Shown here: one piece after another, positions 47,041 through 55,125 of the stretch
Layout of the letters: every line of letters starts with the position of its first letter
Position numbering within the stretch: position 1 is the stretch's first letter
DNA from: Kumtagia ephedrae
Lineage (GTDB): Bacteria > Pseudomonadota > Alphaproteobacteria > Rhizobiales > Rhizobiaceae
Assembly (NCBI RefSeq): GCF_003012745.1
Contig: NZ_PXYK01000012.1
Coordinates: forward strand, 62,001 to 126,000
Length of the DNA stretch: 64,000 nt
Direction of reading: 5' to 3'
Position numbers and translations under genes: made by a program
The notes under the pieces: generated by a model
The model's input: the letters and a program-made list of their open reading frames with translations, nothing else
Database searches by the model: none
Told to the model about the DNA's origin: nothing

Positions 47041-48017
47041 CTCACCCACCGTCCGCGTATCGTACCAAGGATGCCCCTAGGGAAGAACAGGACGAGCACC
47101 ACCAGGGCCAGCCCGACGATGCCGAGATGGCTGACGTTCCAGCCGGGCAGCCAGGCCTTCAGCAGGTCGCCGGAGCCGTCGATCAGGTAATACATCAGCA
47201 GCGTGCCGAGCAGCGGCCCCAGCGTCGTCGCCGCGCCGCCGAGCAGCACCCACAGCAGCGGCAGGATGGAATACTGCACCGAGGCGAAGCTGGCGCCGAC
47301 ATAGCCGAACAGGATCGCATAGGCCGCGCCCGCCGCCGCGCAGATCGTGCCGGAGACCACGGTCGCCGCCAGCTTGCCGGCAAAGACGTCGAAGCCCAGC
47401 ATGCGGGTGCGCTCCTCGTTCTCGCGGATCGCCACCAGCACCCGGCCGAAGGAGGAACGCACGATCGCCAGCGTCAAGGCGAGCACGACGGCGAACAGGA
47501 TGAGTGCCGCCATGTAGCGGGTCGCCGGGCTGGTGAGGTCGAGATCGAAGCCGGCAAAGGAAAGCCGCCGCTCCGCCTGCTGAATCACCAGGCCCTCGTC
47601 GCCGCGCGTCCAGGATCCGAAATAGAAGGTGAGCAGGTAGACCACCTGCGAGAACATCATGGTGACGATCATGAACGCGACGCCGGTGGTCCGCAGCGCC
47701 AAAAATCCGATCGCCAGCGACAGCGCGAGGCCGGCGGCGAGGCCCGTGGCAAAGCCTGCCCCGGCGCCCCAGCCGAGATGCACCATGGGGAGCCCGGCAC
47801 CGTAGAGGCCGGCGGCGAAGAACATGGCATGGCCGAGACTGAGCAGGCCGACATAACCGAACAGGAGGTTGTAGCCCATGGCGAAGACGGCGAGCACCAT
47901 GACACGGGCAAGCACGCCGTGATGGTAGTCGGGCAGCACGAAATTGAGCGCGAACAGCGCCGCCACGACCAGCGCGTGCAGCAGCCAGGTTCGGATCGAC
48001 GTCTCCTCCCGCGTCAT
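47028..48017 (-). CDS. livM: Branched-chain amino acid-type ABC permease LivM
   Basis: A 329-residue permease with eight to ten helices and the LivM landmarks VMVLAVFAMGYNLLFGYVGLLSLGHAMFF, GRVLVAIRENEERTRMLGFDVFAGKL and PRGILGTI. Start ATG 48017 overlaps the livH stop by four bases. The same frame remains open far upstream through livH, but only as an antisense-like shadow; the chosen start fits the family. Confidence 0.93.
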   Translation of the reverse strand: MTREETSIRTWLLHALVVAALFALNFVLPDYHHGVLARVMVLAVFAMGYNLLFGYVGLLSLGHAMFFAAGLYGAGLPMVHLGWGAGAGFATGLAAGLALSLAIGFLALRTTGVAFMIVTMMFSQVVYLLTFYFGSWTRGDEGLVIQQAERRLSFAGFDLDLTSPATRYMAALILFAVVLALTLAIVRSSFGRVLVAIRENEERTRMLGFDVFAGKLAATVVSGTICAAAGAAYAILFGYVGASFASVQYSILPLLWVLLGGAATTLGPLLGTLLMYYLIDGSGDLLKAWLPGWNVSHLGIVGLALVVLVLFFPRGILGTIRGRWVRWLP

Positions 48018-48895
48018 CGCGCCGCCGTTCCGAACAGGCCCTGCGGGCGGAAGACCAGCACCATGGCGACAAGCAGCGTGGCGATGATCTTGGCGAGCGT
48101 CGGCGAGAAGAAGACGGAGATGATGCCGTCGGCGAGCCCGATCAGCACCGCCGCAAGCACCGTGCCGCGCAGCGAGCCCAGCCCGCCGATGATGACGACG
48201 ATGAAGGAGAGCAGCAGCGGGTCGCGGCCCATCAGGTAATGCGCCTGGCTGATCGGCACGATCAGCACGGCGGCGATCGCCGCGAGCATGGCGCCCAGCG
48301 CGAACACGCCGGCATAGACCGTCTCCACCGGTATGCCGAAGGCGCGCGCCGTCTCGCCGTCGTACTGAGTGGCGCGCATGACCAGGCCGATGCGGGTCCT
48401 GGTCAGCACGAACCAGGTGGCCAGCAGCAGCGCGGCGGAGGCGGCGATCACCGAGAGCTTGTAGCCGGAATAGCCGAACCAGGGCAGCTGGACGCGCACA
48501 TTGAAGGGCGGCGGCACCGGCCGGGCGTCGGCGCCGTAGAAGGTGAGCGCCAACTGCTGGATGATGTAGAGGATGCCGATGGTGGCGACGATGGTGGATT
48601 CGGGATTGTAGGCGAGTTTTCGCAGCACCAGCCGCTCGCACACCAGCGCCATCGCGCCGACGATCAGCGGGCTGACGACCAGCGCCGCCAGGAAGCCGAG
48701 CGCGGGGTGGCCCGTGACCAGCGAGGCGATCCACCAGGCGACTACCGCGCCGAGCATGTAGAACTCGCCATGTGCGACATTGACCACGCGCATGACGCCG
48801 AAGACCAGCGACAGCCCGAGTGCGGTCAGCGCCAGAACGGCGCTGGTCACGAGGCCTTCGAGCGTGGCCAGCAGGAGGTGAGGTCCGAAGCCCAT
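48014..48895 (-). CDS. livH: Branched-chain amino acid-type ABC permease LivH
   Basis: A 293-residue permease with LTALGLSLVFGVMRVVNVAHGEFYMLGA, GLVMRATQYDGETARAFGIPVETVYAGVFALG and RPQGLFGTAAR, the LivH pattern. Its ATG (48895) follows the stop codon of the RelE-like toxin with no intervening base (TGAATG), and its ribosome-binding site GCGAGGA lies inside the toxin gene. It is thus fully coupled to the toxin-antitoxin pair upstream. Confidence 0.93.
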   Translation of the reverse strand: MGFGPHLLLATLEGLVTSAVLALTALGLSLVFGVMRVVNVAHGEFYMLGAVVAWWIASLVTGHPALGFLAALVVSPLIVGAMALVCERLVLRKLAYNPESTIVATIGILYIIQQLALTFYGADARPVPPPFNVRVQLPWFGYSGYKLSVIAASAALLLATWFVLTRTRIGLVMRATQYDGETARAFGIPVETVYAGVFALGAMLAAIAAVLIVPISQAHYLMGRDPLLLSFIVVIIGGLGSLRGTVLAAVLIGLADGIISVFFSPTLAKIIATLLVAMVLVFRPQGLFGTAAR

Positions 48896-49189
48896 TCAGT
48901 TGTCCTCGCCGAGGACGGGCGGCCATTGGCGGGCGGTGTGGAGGATGGCGTGAACATAGATCGCGTCATCCTGGATTTCGTAGACAAGACGGTAACTCGG
49001 ATGGGGAATCAGTTCGCGTGTTCCCGGCAACTCACCCGGCCGGCCCATATGAGGGAATTTGGCCGCTCTTTCGGCCGCATTCTCGAAAAGAAGGTCCATT
49101 TTCGCAGCGGCGATCGGATTGTCGGCTTCGATGAAATCGAAGATTTCGTTGCGGTCCTGTTCAGCATCTTCGGACCAGCGAACCTTCAC
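48896..49189 (-). CDS. RelE/ParE family toxin
   Basis: A 97-residue toxin: VRWSEDAEQDRNEIFDFIEADNPIAAAKMDLLFENAAERAAKFPHMGRPGELPGTRELIPHPSYRLVYEIQDDAIYVHAILHTARQWPP shows the ParE/RelE pattern of helix hairpin, the RELI strand, YRLVYEI and the final R-Q-W-P. Members inhibit gyrase or cleave mRNA; which one applies cannot be told. It overlaps the antitoxin gene by four bases and abuts livH. Confidence 0.9.
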   Translation of the reverse strand: MKVRWSEDAEQDRNEIFDFIEADNPIAAAKMDLLFENAAERAAKFPHMGRPGELPGTRELIPHPSYRLVYEIQDDAIYVHAILHTARQWPPVLGEDN

Positions 49190-49470
49190 GCATCACCCTC
49201 ATTTGCGTTTCGCAGGATTTCTTGGCGACGCCGCCGGAAATCCGCTTCCACCTCTTCTCCCGAACGCCATTTGCCAGCGGCGATAGAGGCGCGCGAGCGC
49301 TCCACCTTGCGCCGCAGGAACTCCACATACTCCCGATCCTGCTGCACATAGTCGCGCATGAACTCGCGCACCAGCTGCGAAGCCGGACGGTCGTCCCGCT
49401 TGGCGGCCGCCATGAACGCATCGCGCAGCTCGGACTCGAGCTTCATCGTGAAGACGGCTTCCTTGGCCAT
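49186..49470 (-). CDS. Ribbon-helix-helix antitoxin of the RelE/ParE pair
   Basis: A 94-residue antitoxin. The N-terminal AVFTMKLESELRDAFMAAAKRDDRPASQLVREFMRDYV is a ribbon-helix-helix DNA-binding domain; the C-terminal helix (VERSRASIAAGKWRSGEEVEADFRRRRQEIL) would wrap the toxin. ATG 49470 has AGGAG upstream. A perfect palindrome directly upstream is the expected autoregulatory operator. Confidence 0.88.
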   Translation of the reverse strand: MAKEAVFTMKLESELRDAFMAAAKRDDRPASQLVREFMRDYVQQDREYVEFLRRKVERSRASIAAGKWRSGEEVEADFRRRRQEILRNANEGDA

Positions 49471-49484
49471 GATCGACTCCTATC

Positions 49485-49520
49485 GAGATACTGACGCCGT
49501 ATATACCACGTCAGTATCTC
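49485..49520 (-). promoter_or_regulatory. Antitoxin promoter/operator palindrome
   Basis: Perfect 12-bp arms (GAGATACTGACG at 49485-49496, its complement at 49509-49520) flank a 12-bp spacer. Read on the minus strand the spacer contains TATATA (-10 like), and TTGGCC lies 17 bp further upstream (-35 like). A ribbon-helix-helix antitoxin bound to the arms would cover the -10 box. The transcript would run through antitoxin, toxin, livH, livM, livG and livF. Confidence 0.85.
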
Positions 49521-49549
49521 TCGGCCAAATGCATCGACAGGCCCCGCCC

Positions 49550-50851
49550 TTACAGCGGCTGCGTCGTGTAATCCCCTTCCGGCTCGTAGAGGCCGTCCTC
49601 GATCGAGGTGCGGTGCACGACCTTGAGCTTGCCGCCTTCCACCCTGGAGATGTTCTGGTGCCCGAAGCACTGGTGGATCTTGCCGTTGAAGGTCTTGTCG
49701 CCCTGCGGGTGCTCGGGGCCCTCGGCGAAAGCGGTCAGCGCCTCGGTCGCCTCGACCAGCTTGGCGCGGTCCTCCGGCCCCTTGTAGCCGGAATCCTCCA
49801 TCGCCTTCTTGATGACGTAGAGCGTCTCCCAGCAGCCGAACATGTGGGCGGCCGTCGACACGTCCTTGGGGTCGCCCACCGCCGCGCCATTCTCGTCGAT
49901 GCCGACGGCGGCGCGGTAGGCTTTCTGCGCCTCCGAATCATTCTCCTGCGCATAGCGCGGCGAGCCTTCCCAGAAATGGCTGCCGTCCAGGAATTCCAGG
50001 CCGGGGCTGTTGATGTCGACCGCCTCGAGGCTGTCGATGAAGCCGAAGAGCTGCGGGCCGCTGGAGCCGTAAAACTCGCCGAGCTCTTTCACGAAGGTCA
50101 GCACCGCCGGGCCGACCATGACGTGGTAGAGCACCTCGGTGTCGGCCGGGATCTGCGGGAAATACTTGGTGAAGGAGCTTTCCGTCGGCGGGATGGCGAT
50201 CTGCGCCAGCACCTCCGCGCCCTGCGCCTTCAGCGCGGGCGGCAGATAGTCGCGATGGTCGTAGCCGAAGGCGAAGTCCGGAAAAATCTGCGTGACCTTC
50301 TTGCCGACATTGCCGGCGATCCACGGGGCCATTGCCTGGATTTGGCTTTTCACGTCGGTGATGCCGGGCTGGAAGACGTAGCGGTTGAGCTTCGTCGAGG
50401 CGACGTGGTGGCCTTCGCTGACGACGAAATAGGGCAGCTTCGCCTCGCCCGCGGCCGGAGCCGAGCCGATGACGACGTGGCTGAACAGCGTGCCGTAGGC
50501 GACATCGACCTTGTGCTGGGTGGCGAACTTGCCCACCACCTCGGCGCCGCGGCCGGGGTCGGTGCCGTCGTCCTCGATGATCACCTCGACCGGCCGGCCG
50601 TTGATGCCGCCGGCGTCGTTGATCAGCTTTACGGCGGCCGCCGTCGTCTTCTCGTACCAGCGGCCGTAGGCGGCGCCGATGCCGGTGCGATGCGACTGGA
50701 AGCCGATCTTGATCGGGGCGGAACTCTGCGCCTGCGCATAGCGGACGAAGCCGGGCGCGGCGGCGAGGCCGGCGGAAGCGGCGATGCCCTTGAGGGCCGT
50801 GCGGCGGCTGAGACGCGTTCCGGCGATGCCGGAGGCCTTGATCCTGATCAT
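49550..50851 (-). CDS. ABC transporter substrate-binding protein (LivK/Peripla_BP_6 type)
   Basis: A 433-residue periplasmic binding protein. The N-terminus TRLSRRTALKGIAASAGLAAA is a twin-arginine-like signal with cleavage near YAQAQ. The mature part begins IKIGFQSHRTGIGAAYGRWYEKTTAAAVKLINDAGGINGRPVEVIIEDDGTDPGRGAEVVGKF, typical of the branched-chain amino acid/amide receptors. Start 50851 has AGGGGAA upstream. It should deliver ligand to LivHM but is cut off from them by the toxin-antitoxin cassette. Confidence 0.9.
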   Translation of the reverse strand: MIRIKASGIAGTRLSRRTALKGIAASAGLAAAPGFVRYAQAQSSAPIKIGFQSHRTGIGAAYGRWYEKTTAAAVKLINDAGGINGRPVEVIIEDDGTDPGRGAEVVGKFATQHKVDVAYGTLFSHVVIGSAPAAGEAKLPYFVVSEGHHVASTKLNRYVFQPGITDVKSQIQAMAPWIAGNVGKKVTQIFPDFAFGYDHRDYLPPALKAQGAEVLAQIAIPPTESSFTKYFPQIPADTEVLYHVMVGPAVLTFVKELGEFYGSSGPQLFGFIDSLEAVDINSPGLEFLDGSHFWEGSPRYAQENDSEAQKAYRAAVGIDENGAAVGDPKDVSTAAHMFGCWETLYVIKKAMEDSGYKGPEDRAKLVEATEALTAFAEGPEHPQGDKTFNGKIHQCFGHQNISRVEGGKLKVVHRTSIEDGLYEPEGDYTTQPL

Positions 50852-50964
50852 GGTGGTTCCCCTGGTCGTGGGGTCCGCTCCGACCGTCACCCGCGACGCC
50901 CGGCGCCCCAACTCATTCGCATACAAACTAAACACCAATCCCGAGGTGCCGCAAGGGCAGGCGC

Positions 50965-52479
50965 TCATCCCGCCGTCGGCGTCGACAGCAGCCACAGGCC
51001 GAAGACGGTGTAGCCGATCATCAGCAGCGTCAGCGGCACTTGCGACAGCCCCGCCCTGCCCGAGCCGCCGGACAGCCGCCAGGCCAGCCCGTGCGCCAGC
51101 GCCACCGCCAGCACATGGCCGCCGATGATGGCGAAGGCCTGCAGGTTCCAAACGAGCCGCGCCTGCTCGTAGCCCATGACCACGCCGGCCGAGACCGGCC
51201 AGTAGGCCGTGCCGAACAGGTTCCAGCCCAGCCCGAACGGGTCGGACAGCGCCACCAGCGCATACTGGCCGTTGACCAGCAGCGCCGTCAGGTAGTGCGA
51301 AAAATGATAGGCGAGCGCGATCGGCACGATCGACCAGACGAGCAGCCCGGCCGCTTCCGCGCTTCGGCCCTTTCCGTCGAGCCACCGGCCGATGGCCACG
51401 CAGATCAGGAACAGCGCCGACAGGGCCGCGAACGTCATCAGCAGCCCGGCGCCGTTGATGCCTTGCATGGCCGAGCGGCCGGGGAATTCCAGCGGGTTGA
51501 TGCCGTTGGCGCCGAGCCACAGGAAGGTTTTCGACAATCCGTCGAAGGAGACGGAGGCCAGCACCGCCAGCAGCAGCAGCGTGCCGGAGAGCGGCAACGG
51601 GCTTTCCCTCCACAGCTTCGCGGCGGGCAGGCAGATGTTCAGCCTGCGGCCGTTGGGGATGCGCGGTGCGTCGAGGATGCCGAGCCGCGACACAAGGCGG
51701 AAGAAGACGGAGAGGAACTCGCCCTGCCGGCTCCACGCGTCATGGCCGAAGACGAGCATGGCGGAGAAGGTGAGCAGCCAGTAGCCGCCGGCCGCGATCG
51801 CCAGCCGAAAGGGATCGTCCGGCGCCACGTCGATCAGTTCGAACCAGGCGAAGCCGCCGAACAGCATGAGCGCCGGCCAGTAGCCAAGCCTTTCGGGATA
51901 GGCGCGCGGCGCCGGCAGCACGGCCCGCGCCAGTCGCACCGGCGCGTACCACGGATCAAGCCAGTGCCAGAGATTGCCGAAAAAACCCTGGACGAGCGTG
52001 AGGCCGACCCACAGCAGCGTCCACACGACCAGCGGCAGCGGATTGGACAGCGGATCGCGGCTGCCGAAGGTGCCGGCGGCGATCAGCGCCGCGAGGACGA
52101 GAAAGCTCGCGAGGCCGGTCCAGGAACGCAGCCCCTCTGGGATCGAAACCAGCGGCAGCCGCCACGCCGCCAGCTTCTCCAGCGGCCGCCGCGGCACGGC
52201 CAGCAGCGCCACAAAACTCGCCGCCACGGCTATGGCGCCGCTGACCAGATAGTAGCCCGTCGGCAGCAGCAGCACGTAGCCGCGCTCCGAGGCGTGGGCG
52301 AAGGCGGGGACGGGGGTGAGAAGAAGTGCAAGAAGGGAAAGGCTGAGCCGGATCGCCGGAAATGGCGTGGTCCAAACGAGCGTGAGGCTCTTCGCGCGCC
52401 CCTCTGTCCTGCCGCCGATCTTCCCCCTGGAGGGGGAGATGTCCGGCAGGACGGAGCGAGGGTGCGACGCGCAGTGCAT
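50965..52479 (-). CDS. Polytopic membrane protein with repeat-derived N-terminus
   Basis: A 504-residue protein with about ten to twelve hydrophobic segments. It begins, after an odd N-terminal extension, with a signal-like stretch (RLSLSLLALLLTPVPAFAHASERGYVLLLPTGYYL). It resembles proteins annotated as fenitrothion hydrolase-like membrane proteins, but I am not sure of that name and infer no enzyme activity. The only in-frame start before the signal is ATG 52479 (AGAGGCGGGG upstream). The first about 30 codons come from a repeat (52395-52466). It is last in the iron operon. Confidence 0.75.
   Translation of the reverse strand: MHCASHPRSVLPDISPSRGKIGGRTEGRAKSLTLVWTTPFPAIRLSLSLLALLLTPVPAFAHASERGYVLLLPTGYYLVSGAIAVAASFVALLAVPRRPLEKLAAWRLPLVSIPEGLRSWTGLASFLVLAALIAAGTFGSRDPLSNPLPLVVWTLLWVGLTLVQGFFGNLWHWLDPWYAPVRLARAVLPAPRAYPERLGYWPALMLFGGFAWFELIDVAPDDPFRLAIAAGGYWLLTFSAMLVFGHDAWSRQGEFLSVFFRLVSRLGILDAPRIPNGRRLNICLPAAKLWRESPLPLSGTLLLLAVLASVSFDGLSKTFLWLGANGINPLEFPGRSAMQGINGAGLLMTFAALSALFLICVAIGRWLDGKGRSAEAAGLLVWSIVPIALAYHFSHYLTALLVNGQYALVALSDPFGLGWNLFGTAYWPVSAGVVMGYEQARLVWNLQAFAIIGGHVLAVALAHGLAWRLSGGSGRAGLSQVPLTLLMIGYTVFGLWLLSTPTAG
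52395..52466. repeat. Palindromic repeat at the 5' end of the membrane-protein gene
   Basis: A 72-bp imperfect palindrome: CCCCTCTGTCCTGCCG ... TTCCCCCTGGAGGGGGA ... CGGCAGGACGGAG. Its arms match those of the 4419-4600 element (CCTCTGTCCTG and CAGGACAGAGG). It lies in frame within codons 5-28 of the membrane-protein gene. Confidence 0.88.
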
Positions 52480-52569
52480 GGCCCCGCCTCTAGCTCATCG
52501 CCTGATAAACAGTCATGACTTTTCTTCGAGGCTTGCCGGCAGACGGCAGGGCATATCGTAAGCTGTCGC

Positions 52570-53757
52570 TTACAGATTGATCCGCAGCATGTGGTTGTCC
52601 CACACATGTTGCGTATCGGAACTGGCATCGCCTCGCGGCGGTACGATGTCGCCCTTGCCGGTGCTGGCCAGGAAGCCGGCGCCGTCCGGCGCGATGCCGC
52701 ACACCTCGATCAGATCGCGCGTGGCTACCACGGTCCCGGCCTTCGCATCGAGGACGACCAGCGCGTTGCCCTGCGGCGACGACACGGCGACCATGCCGGC
52801 GGCCGGATTGGCGGCGACCGACCCGACATAGTTCCGCAGGCCGAGCAGCACCTTTTCGGGCAGTTCGACCAGATCGAAGCGCTCGCCCATGCGTGCCCTG
52901 CCGACCAGCGCCGGCCGTTCGCTCATCGGCCCTTCGTGCTGGCAACCGAACCACAGCGTACCGCCTCCGTCGAAGGCCATGTGGCGGATCGACAGCTGAT
53001 GCAGCTTCGGGTCGAGCGCATGCTTTTCGACGAGCGCGCCGGTCTCGCGGTCGACGAAGGCGAGCGATGGCTGCATGGTCGCGATGTTGAGCTTTGCGCG
53101 GCCGAAATCCGGATGCGTCTCGATGCCGCCATTGGCGATCGCCAGCGTCCTGCCGTCCGGGCAAAGCAGCAGCTCGTGCGGGCCGACGCCATGGGTCGGG
53201 AACTCGCCGACGCGGCGGAAGGCGTCGGTGGCGTCGTAGACGCCGACCATGCCGGCGGCGTTGTCGAAGTCGTTCTCGGTGGCGTAGAGCAATTTTCCGT
53301 CCGGCGAGAACACGCCGTGGCCATAGAAATGCCGGCCCTCGGGGCTGGCGATGGTGGCGGGCCTGTCGCGACCCTTGGGATCGAAGACCACCGCGAAGGT
53401 GCCCGGCTGGCGGGCGAACACCACCGAACGCCCCGATACCGGGTCGAAGGTGACGTCGTGGCCGCGTTCCGGCAGGTTGAGCGCATGCAGCAGCCTGCCG
53501 TCCTCGGTCAGCACGCCGACGCCGTAGCGGCCGTCGCGGCTTTGGTAAGCGGTGGCGAACACGGCGTCGGTGGACGTCGCGGCGGCGCCCGGCGCCGGTG
53601 CCAGCCCGGCAAGGAATGAAGCGCCGGCTGCTTTCAGGAAGTGGCGGCGATCGAGAAGCGGCGTGCGCGTACCGCTCCTTGTCCAGCTTGGGTTCCTCTC
53701 CGGGGAGAGGTGGCCCCGAGGGCCGGAGAGGGGATGCTTCTCCTTCGACGAAGCCAT
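52570..53757 (-). CDS. DUF1513 family protein (Tat-exported beta-propeller-like)
   Basis: A 395-residue protein of the DUF1513 family, usually encoded beside imelysins and di-heme oxidoreductases in iron-uptake operons. It has a twin-arginine signal LLDRRHFLKAAGASFLAGLAPA at residues 34-55, then repeated strands such as GHDVTFDPVSGRSVVFARQPG, FYGHGVFSPDGKLLYATEND and GVGPHELLLCPDGRTLAIANGG, suggesting a beta-propeller. The only start is ATG 53757, three bases after the preceding stop. Codons about 8-22 (HPLSGPRGHLSPERN) derive from a repeat, pushing the signal inward. Confidence 0.88.
   Translation of the reverse strand: MASSKEKHPLSGPRGHLSPERNPSWTRSGTRTPLLDRRHFLKAAGASFLAGLAPAPGAAATSTDAVFATAYQSRDGRYGVGVLTEDGRLLHALNLPERGHDVTFDPVSGRSVVFARQPGTFAVVFDPKGRDRPATIASPEGRHFYGHGVFSPDGKLLYATENDFDNAAGMVGVYDATDAFRRVGEFPTHGVGPHELLLCPDGRTLAIANGGIETHPDFGRAKLNIATMQPSLAFVDRETGALVEKHALDPKLHQLSIRHMAFDGGGTLWFGCQHEGPMSERPALVGRARMGERFDLVELPEKVLLGLRNYVGSVAANPAAGMVAVSSPQGNALVVLDAKAGTVVATRDLIEVCGIAPDGAGFLASTGKGDIVPPRGDASSDTQHVWDNHMLRINL
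53692..53735. repeat. Repeat arm at the 5' end of the DUF1513 gene
   Basis: CCTCTCCGGGGAGAGG followed by GGCCCCGAGGGCC and GGAGAGGGG: two hairpins of the class also seen at 38999-39060. It lies in frame after codon 7 of the DUF1513 gene. Confidence 0.85.
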
Positions 53758-53760
53758 TGC

Positions 53761-55125
53761 TCAATCCCCGTCCAGCGACGAGAAGCCGGCGGACAGGCCG
53801 AGCGCGCCGGCCATGTTGACACCGAACAGCTCCGAGAGGTGCGAGGTGATCAGCCGGAACGCCGGCAGGCTGCCGCGCTCGGGAGCGGCCAGGACATCGG
53901 CGACCGGGCCCTTGGCCGCCTCGAGCATCCGCGCGGCCGTCCGGAATTCGAAGCCGATCGACTGGGCGATCCAGGCGGAGTCGGGCGGCAGCAGTTCCGC
54001 GAGTTCGGAAGCATCGAACAGCTTCTGCAGGCCGCGCATGTTGGCCTGGAGCGACAGGGCCGTCGCGCCGGAGCGCCAGAAGATGGCCTGCCGCGGCTTG
54101 TCGTCTTCGGAGACCTGGCCGAGAAAGCCATTGAGGCGGACGTCGCGCGTCATTTCCAGCCCGTGGACGAAGACGTCGAACAGCTCCGTCATCGCCTCGT
54201 CGTCCGTGCGGTAGAGCGTATTGCCGGCGCCGGGGTTGGCCCAGAGCCGGGCGATGCCGTCCGGCGCCCGCCAGGCATCGTCAATCGACGCCGCCATGCC
54301 CTCGATGTTGCGCGCCACCGCCAGCCCGTAGGCGCAGCGATAGGGATCGCCCGGCTGCTCCAGCGCCTCCGAGCCGCTGCCGAACAGCACGAATTCCAGC
54401 GCCCCCAGCCCCTGCATGGCGACGCTCTTTCCCTTCAGCGTCGCCGGATCGGCTGCGGTGGGGTCTTTGTCGGCGAGCGCGGCCTGAACCTGCTTCAGGC
54501 CGATGCTCTTGCGGTCGGGCCAGAACAGGATCTTGTCGAGCCGGTTTTCTTCCGTCACCGGGCCAAAGCGGATCGTCTCGACCTCGCCCCACGCGCCCAC
54601 CAGGGTTTTGAAGCCGTTTCGCGCAGTTGCCAGCCTGCCCGGCGCCGGATCGGCGCACAACGCCTGCATGTCGCGGGCCTGCTTCGCCGCGGCTGCGTCG
54701 AGGGCGGCGTAGGCCGGCCGCACGAAACCGTCGATCGCCTTTTCGATCGTGGCGTTGGCGGCGAGGGCGGGGGAGGCGCCACCCAGAACAAGGACGAAAG
54801 CTGAAAAGGATCCTCGAAGAACGCTGCCGTTTCTCTTTTCTGCGCCGCCGGAGCGCTTCGCCAGCGGTACGGCTTGGATCCTAGGGTCTGCGCGCTTCGC
54901 TCCGCTCGCGCTCCGCCCTAGGATGACGAATTGTGAAGCCGCCTTCGACAGTCTCCGACACAGGCGATTGGCCGCAAACCCTGATGGCTTCGTCATCCTA
55001 GGGCGGAGCAGGAGCGAAGCGAACTGCGCAGACCCTAGGATCCATGCCGTAACAGTGGCAAAATGCTCCGGCGGTGTAGAAGAGGACTGTAGTCCGTCAA
55101 CCGCTCCTTTGTTCGCTTGAGACAT
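53761..55125 (-). CDS. Imelysin family protein with long repeat-derived N-terminus
   Basis: A 454-residue reading frame. The true imelysin part starts with a signal peptide (SVLRGSFSAFVLVLGGASPALA, about residues 97-118) followed by a helical imelysin domain with MQGLGALEFVLFGSG and LFDVFVHGLEMTRDVRLNGFLGQ. Imelysins are periplasmic proteins of bacterial iron uptake. ATG 55125 overlaps the previous stop (TGATG). The only other in-frame start before the signal is ATG 54996, itself in a repeat arm. About 95 extra residues precede the signal, mostly from a repeat, so secretion of the full product is doubtful. Confidence 0.85.
   Translation of the reverse strand: MSQANKGAVDGLQSSSTPPEHFATVTAWILGSAQFASLLLRPRMTKPSGFAANRLCRRLSKAASQFVILGRSASGAKRADPRIQAVPLAKRSGGAEKRNGSVLRGSFSAFVLVLGGASPALAANATIEKAIDGFVRPAYAALDAAAAKQARDMQALCADPAPGRLATARNGFKTLVGAWGEVETIRFGPVTEENRLDKILFWPDRKSIGLKQVQAALADKDPTAADPATLKGKSVAMQGLGALEFVLFGSGSEALEQPGDPYRCAYGLAVARNIEGMAASIDDAWRAPDGIARLWANPGAGNTLYRTDDEAMTELFDVFVHGLEMTRDVRLNGFLGQVSEDDKPRQAIFWRSGATALSLQANMRGLQKLFDASELAELLPPDSAWIAQSIGFEFRTAARMLEAAKGPVADVLAAPERGSLPAFRLITSHLSELFGVNMAGALGLSAGFSSLDGD
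54875..55044. repeat. Inverted repeat (56-bp arms) at the 5' end of the imelysin gene
   Basis: Arms 54875-54930 and 54989-55044 are inverted copies with a few mismatches (TGGATCCTAGGGTCTGCGC ... and complement) around a 58-bp centre. The arms include CTCCGCCCTAGGATGACGAA. It is open in the imelysin frame, giving residues such as FVILGRSASGAKRADPRIQ. Its arms differ from the CCCTCCCC class, so a separate family. Confidence 0.92.

Noticed and set aside
48018-48926. Extending livM upstream through livH as a 632-residue protein
   Set aside because: The extension has no LivM similarity and is just the third frame of livH; ATG 48017 fits the family start.
50852-51736. Extending the LivK-like binding protein to 728 residues
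   Set aside because: The signal peptide at 50851 and its ribosome-binding site define the start; the upstream part is a shadow of the membrane-protein gene.
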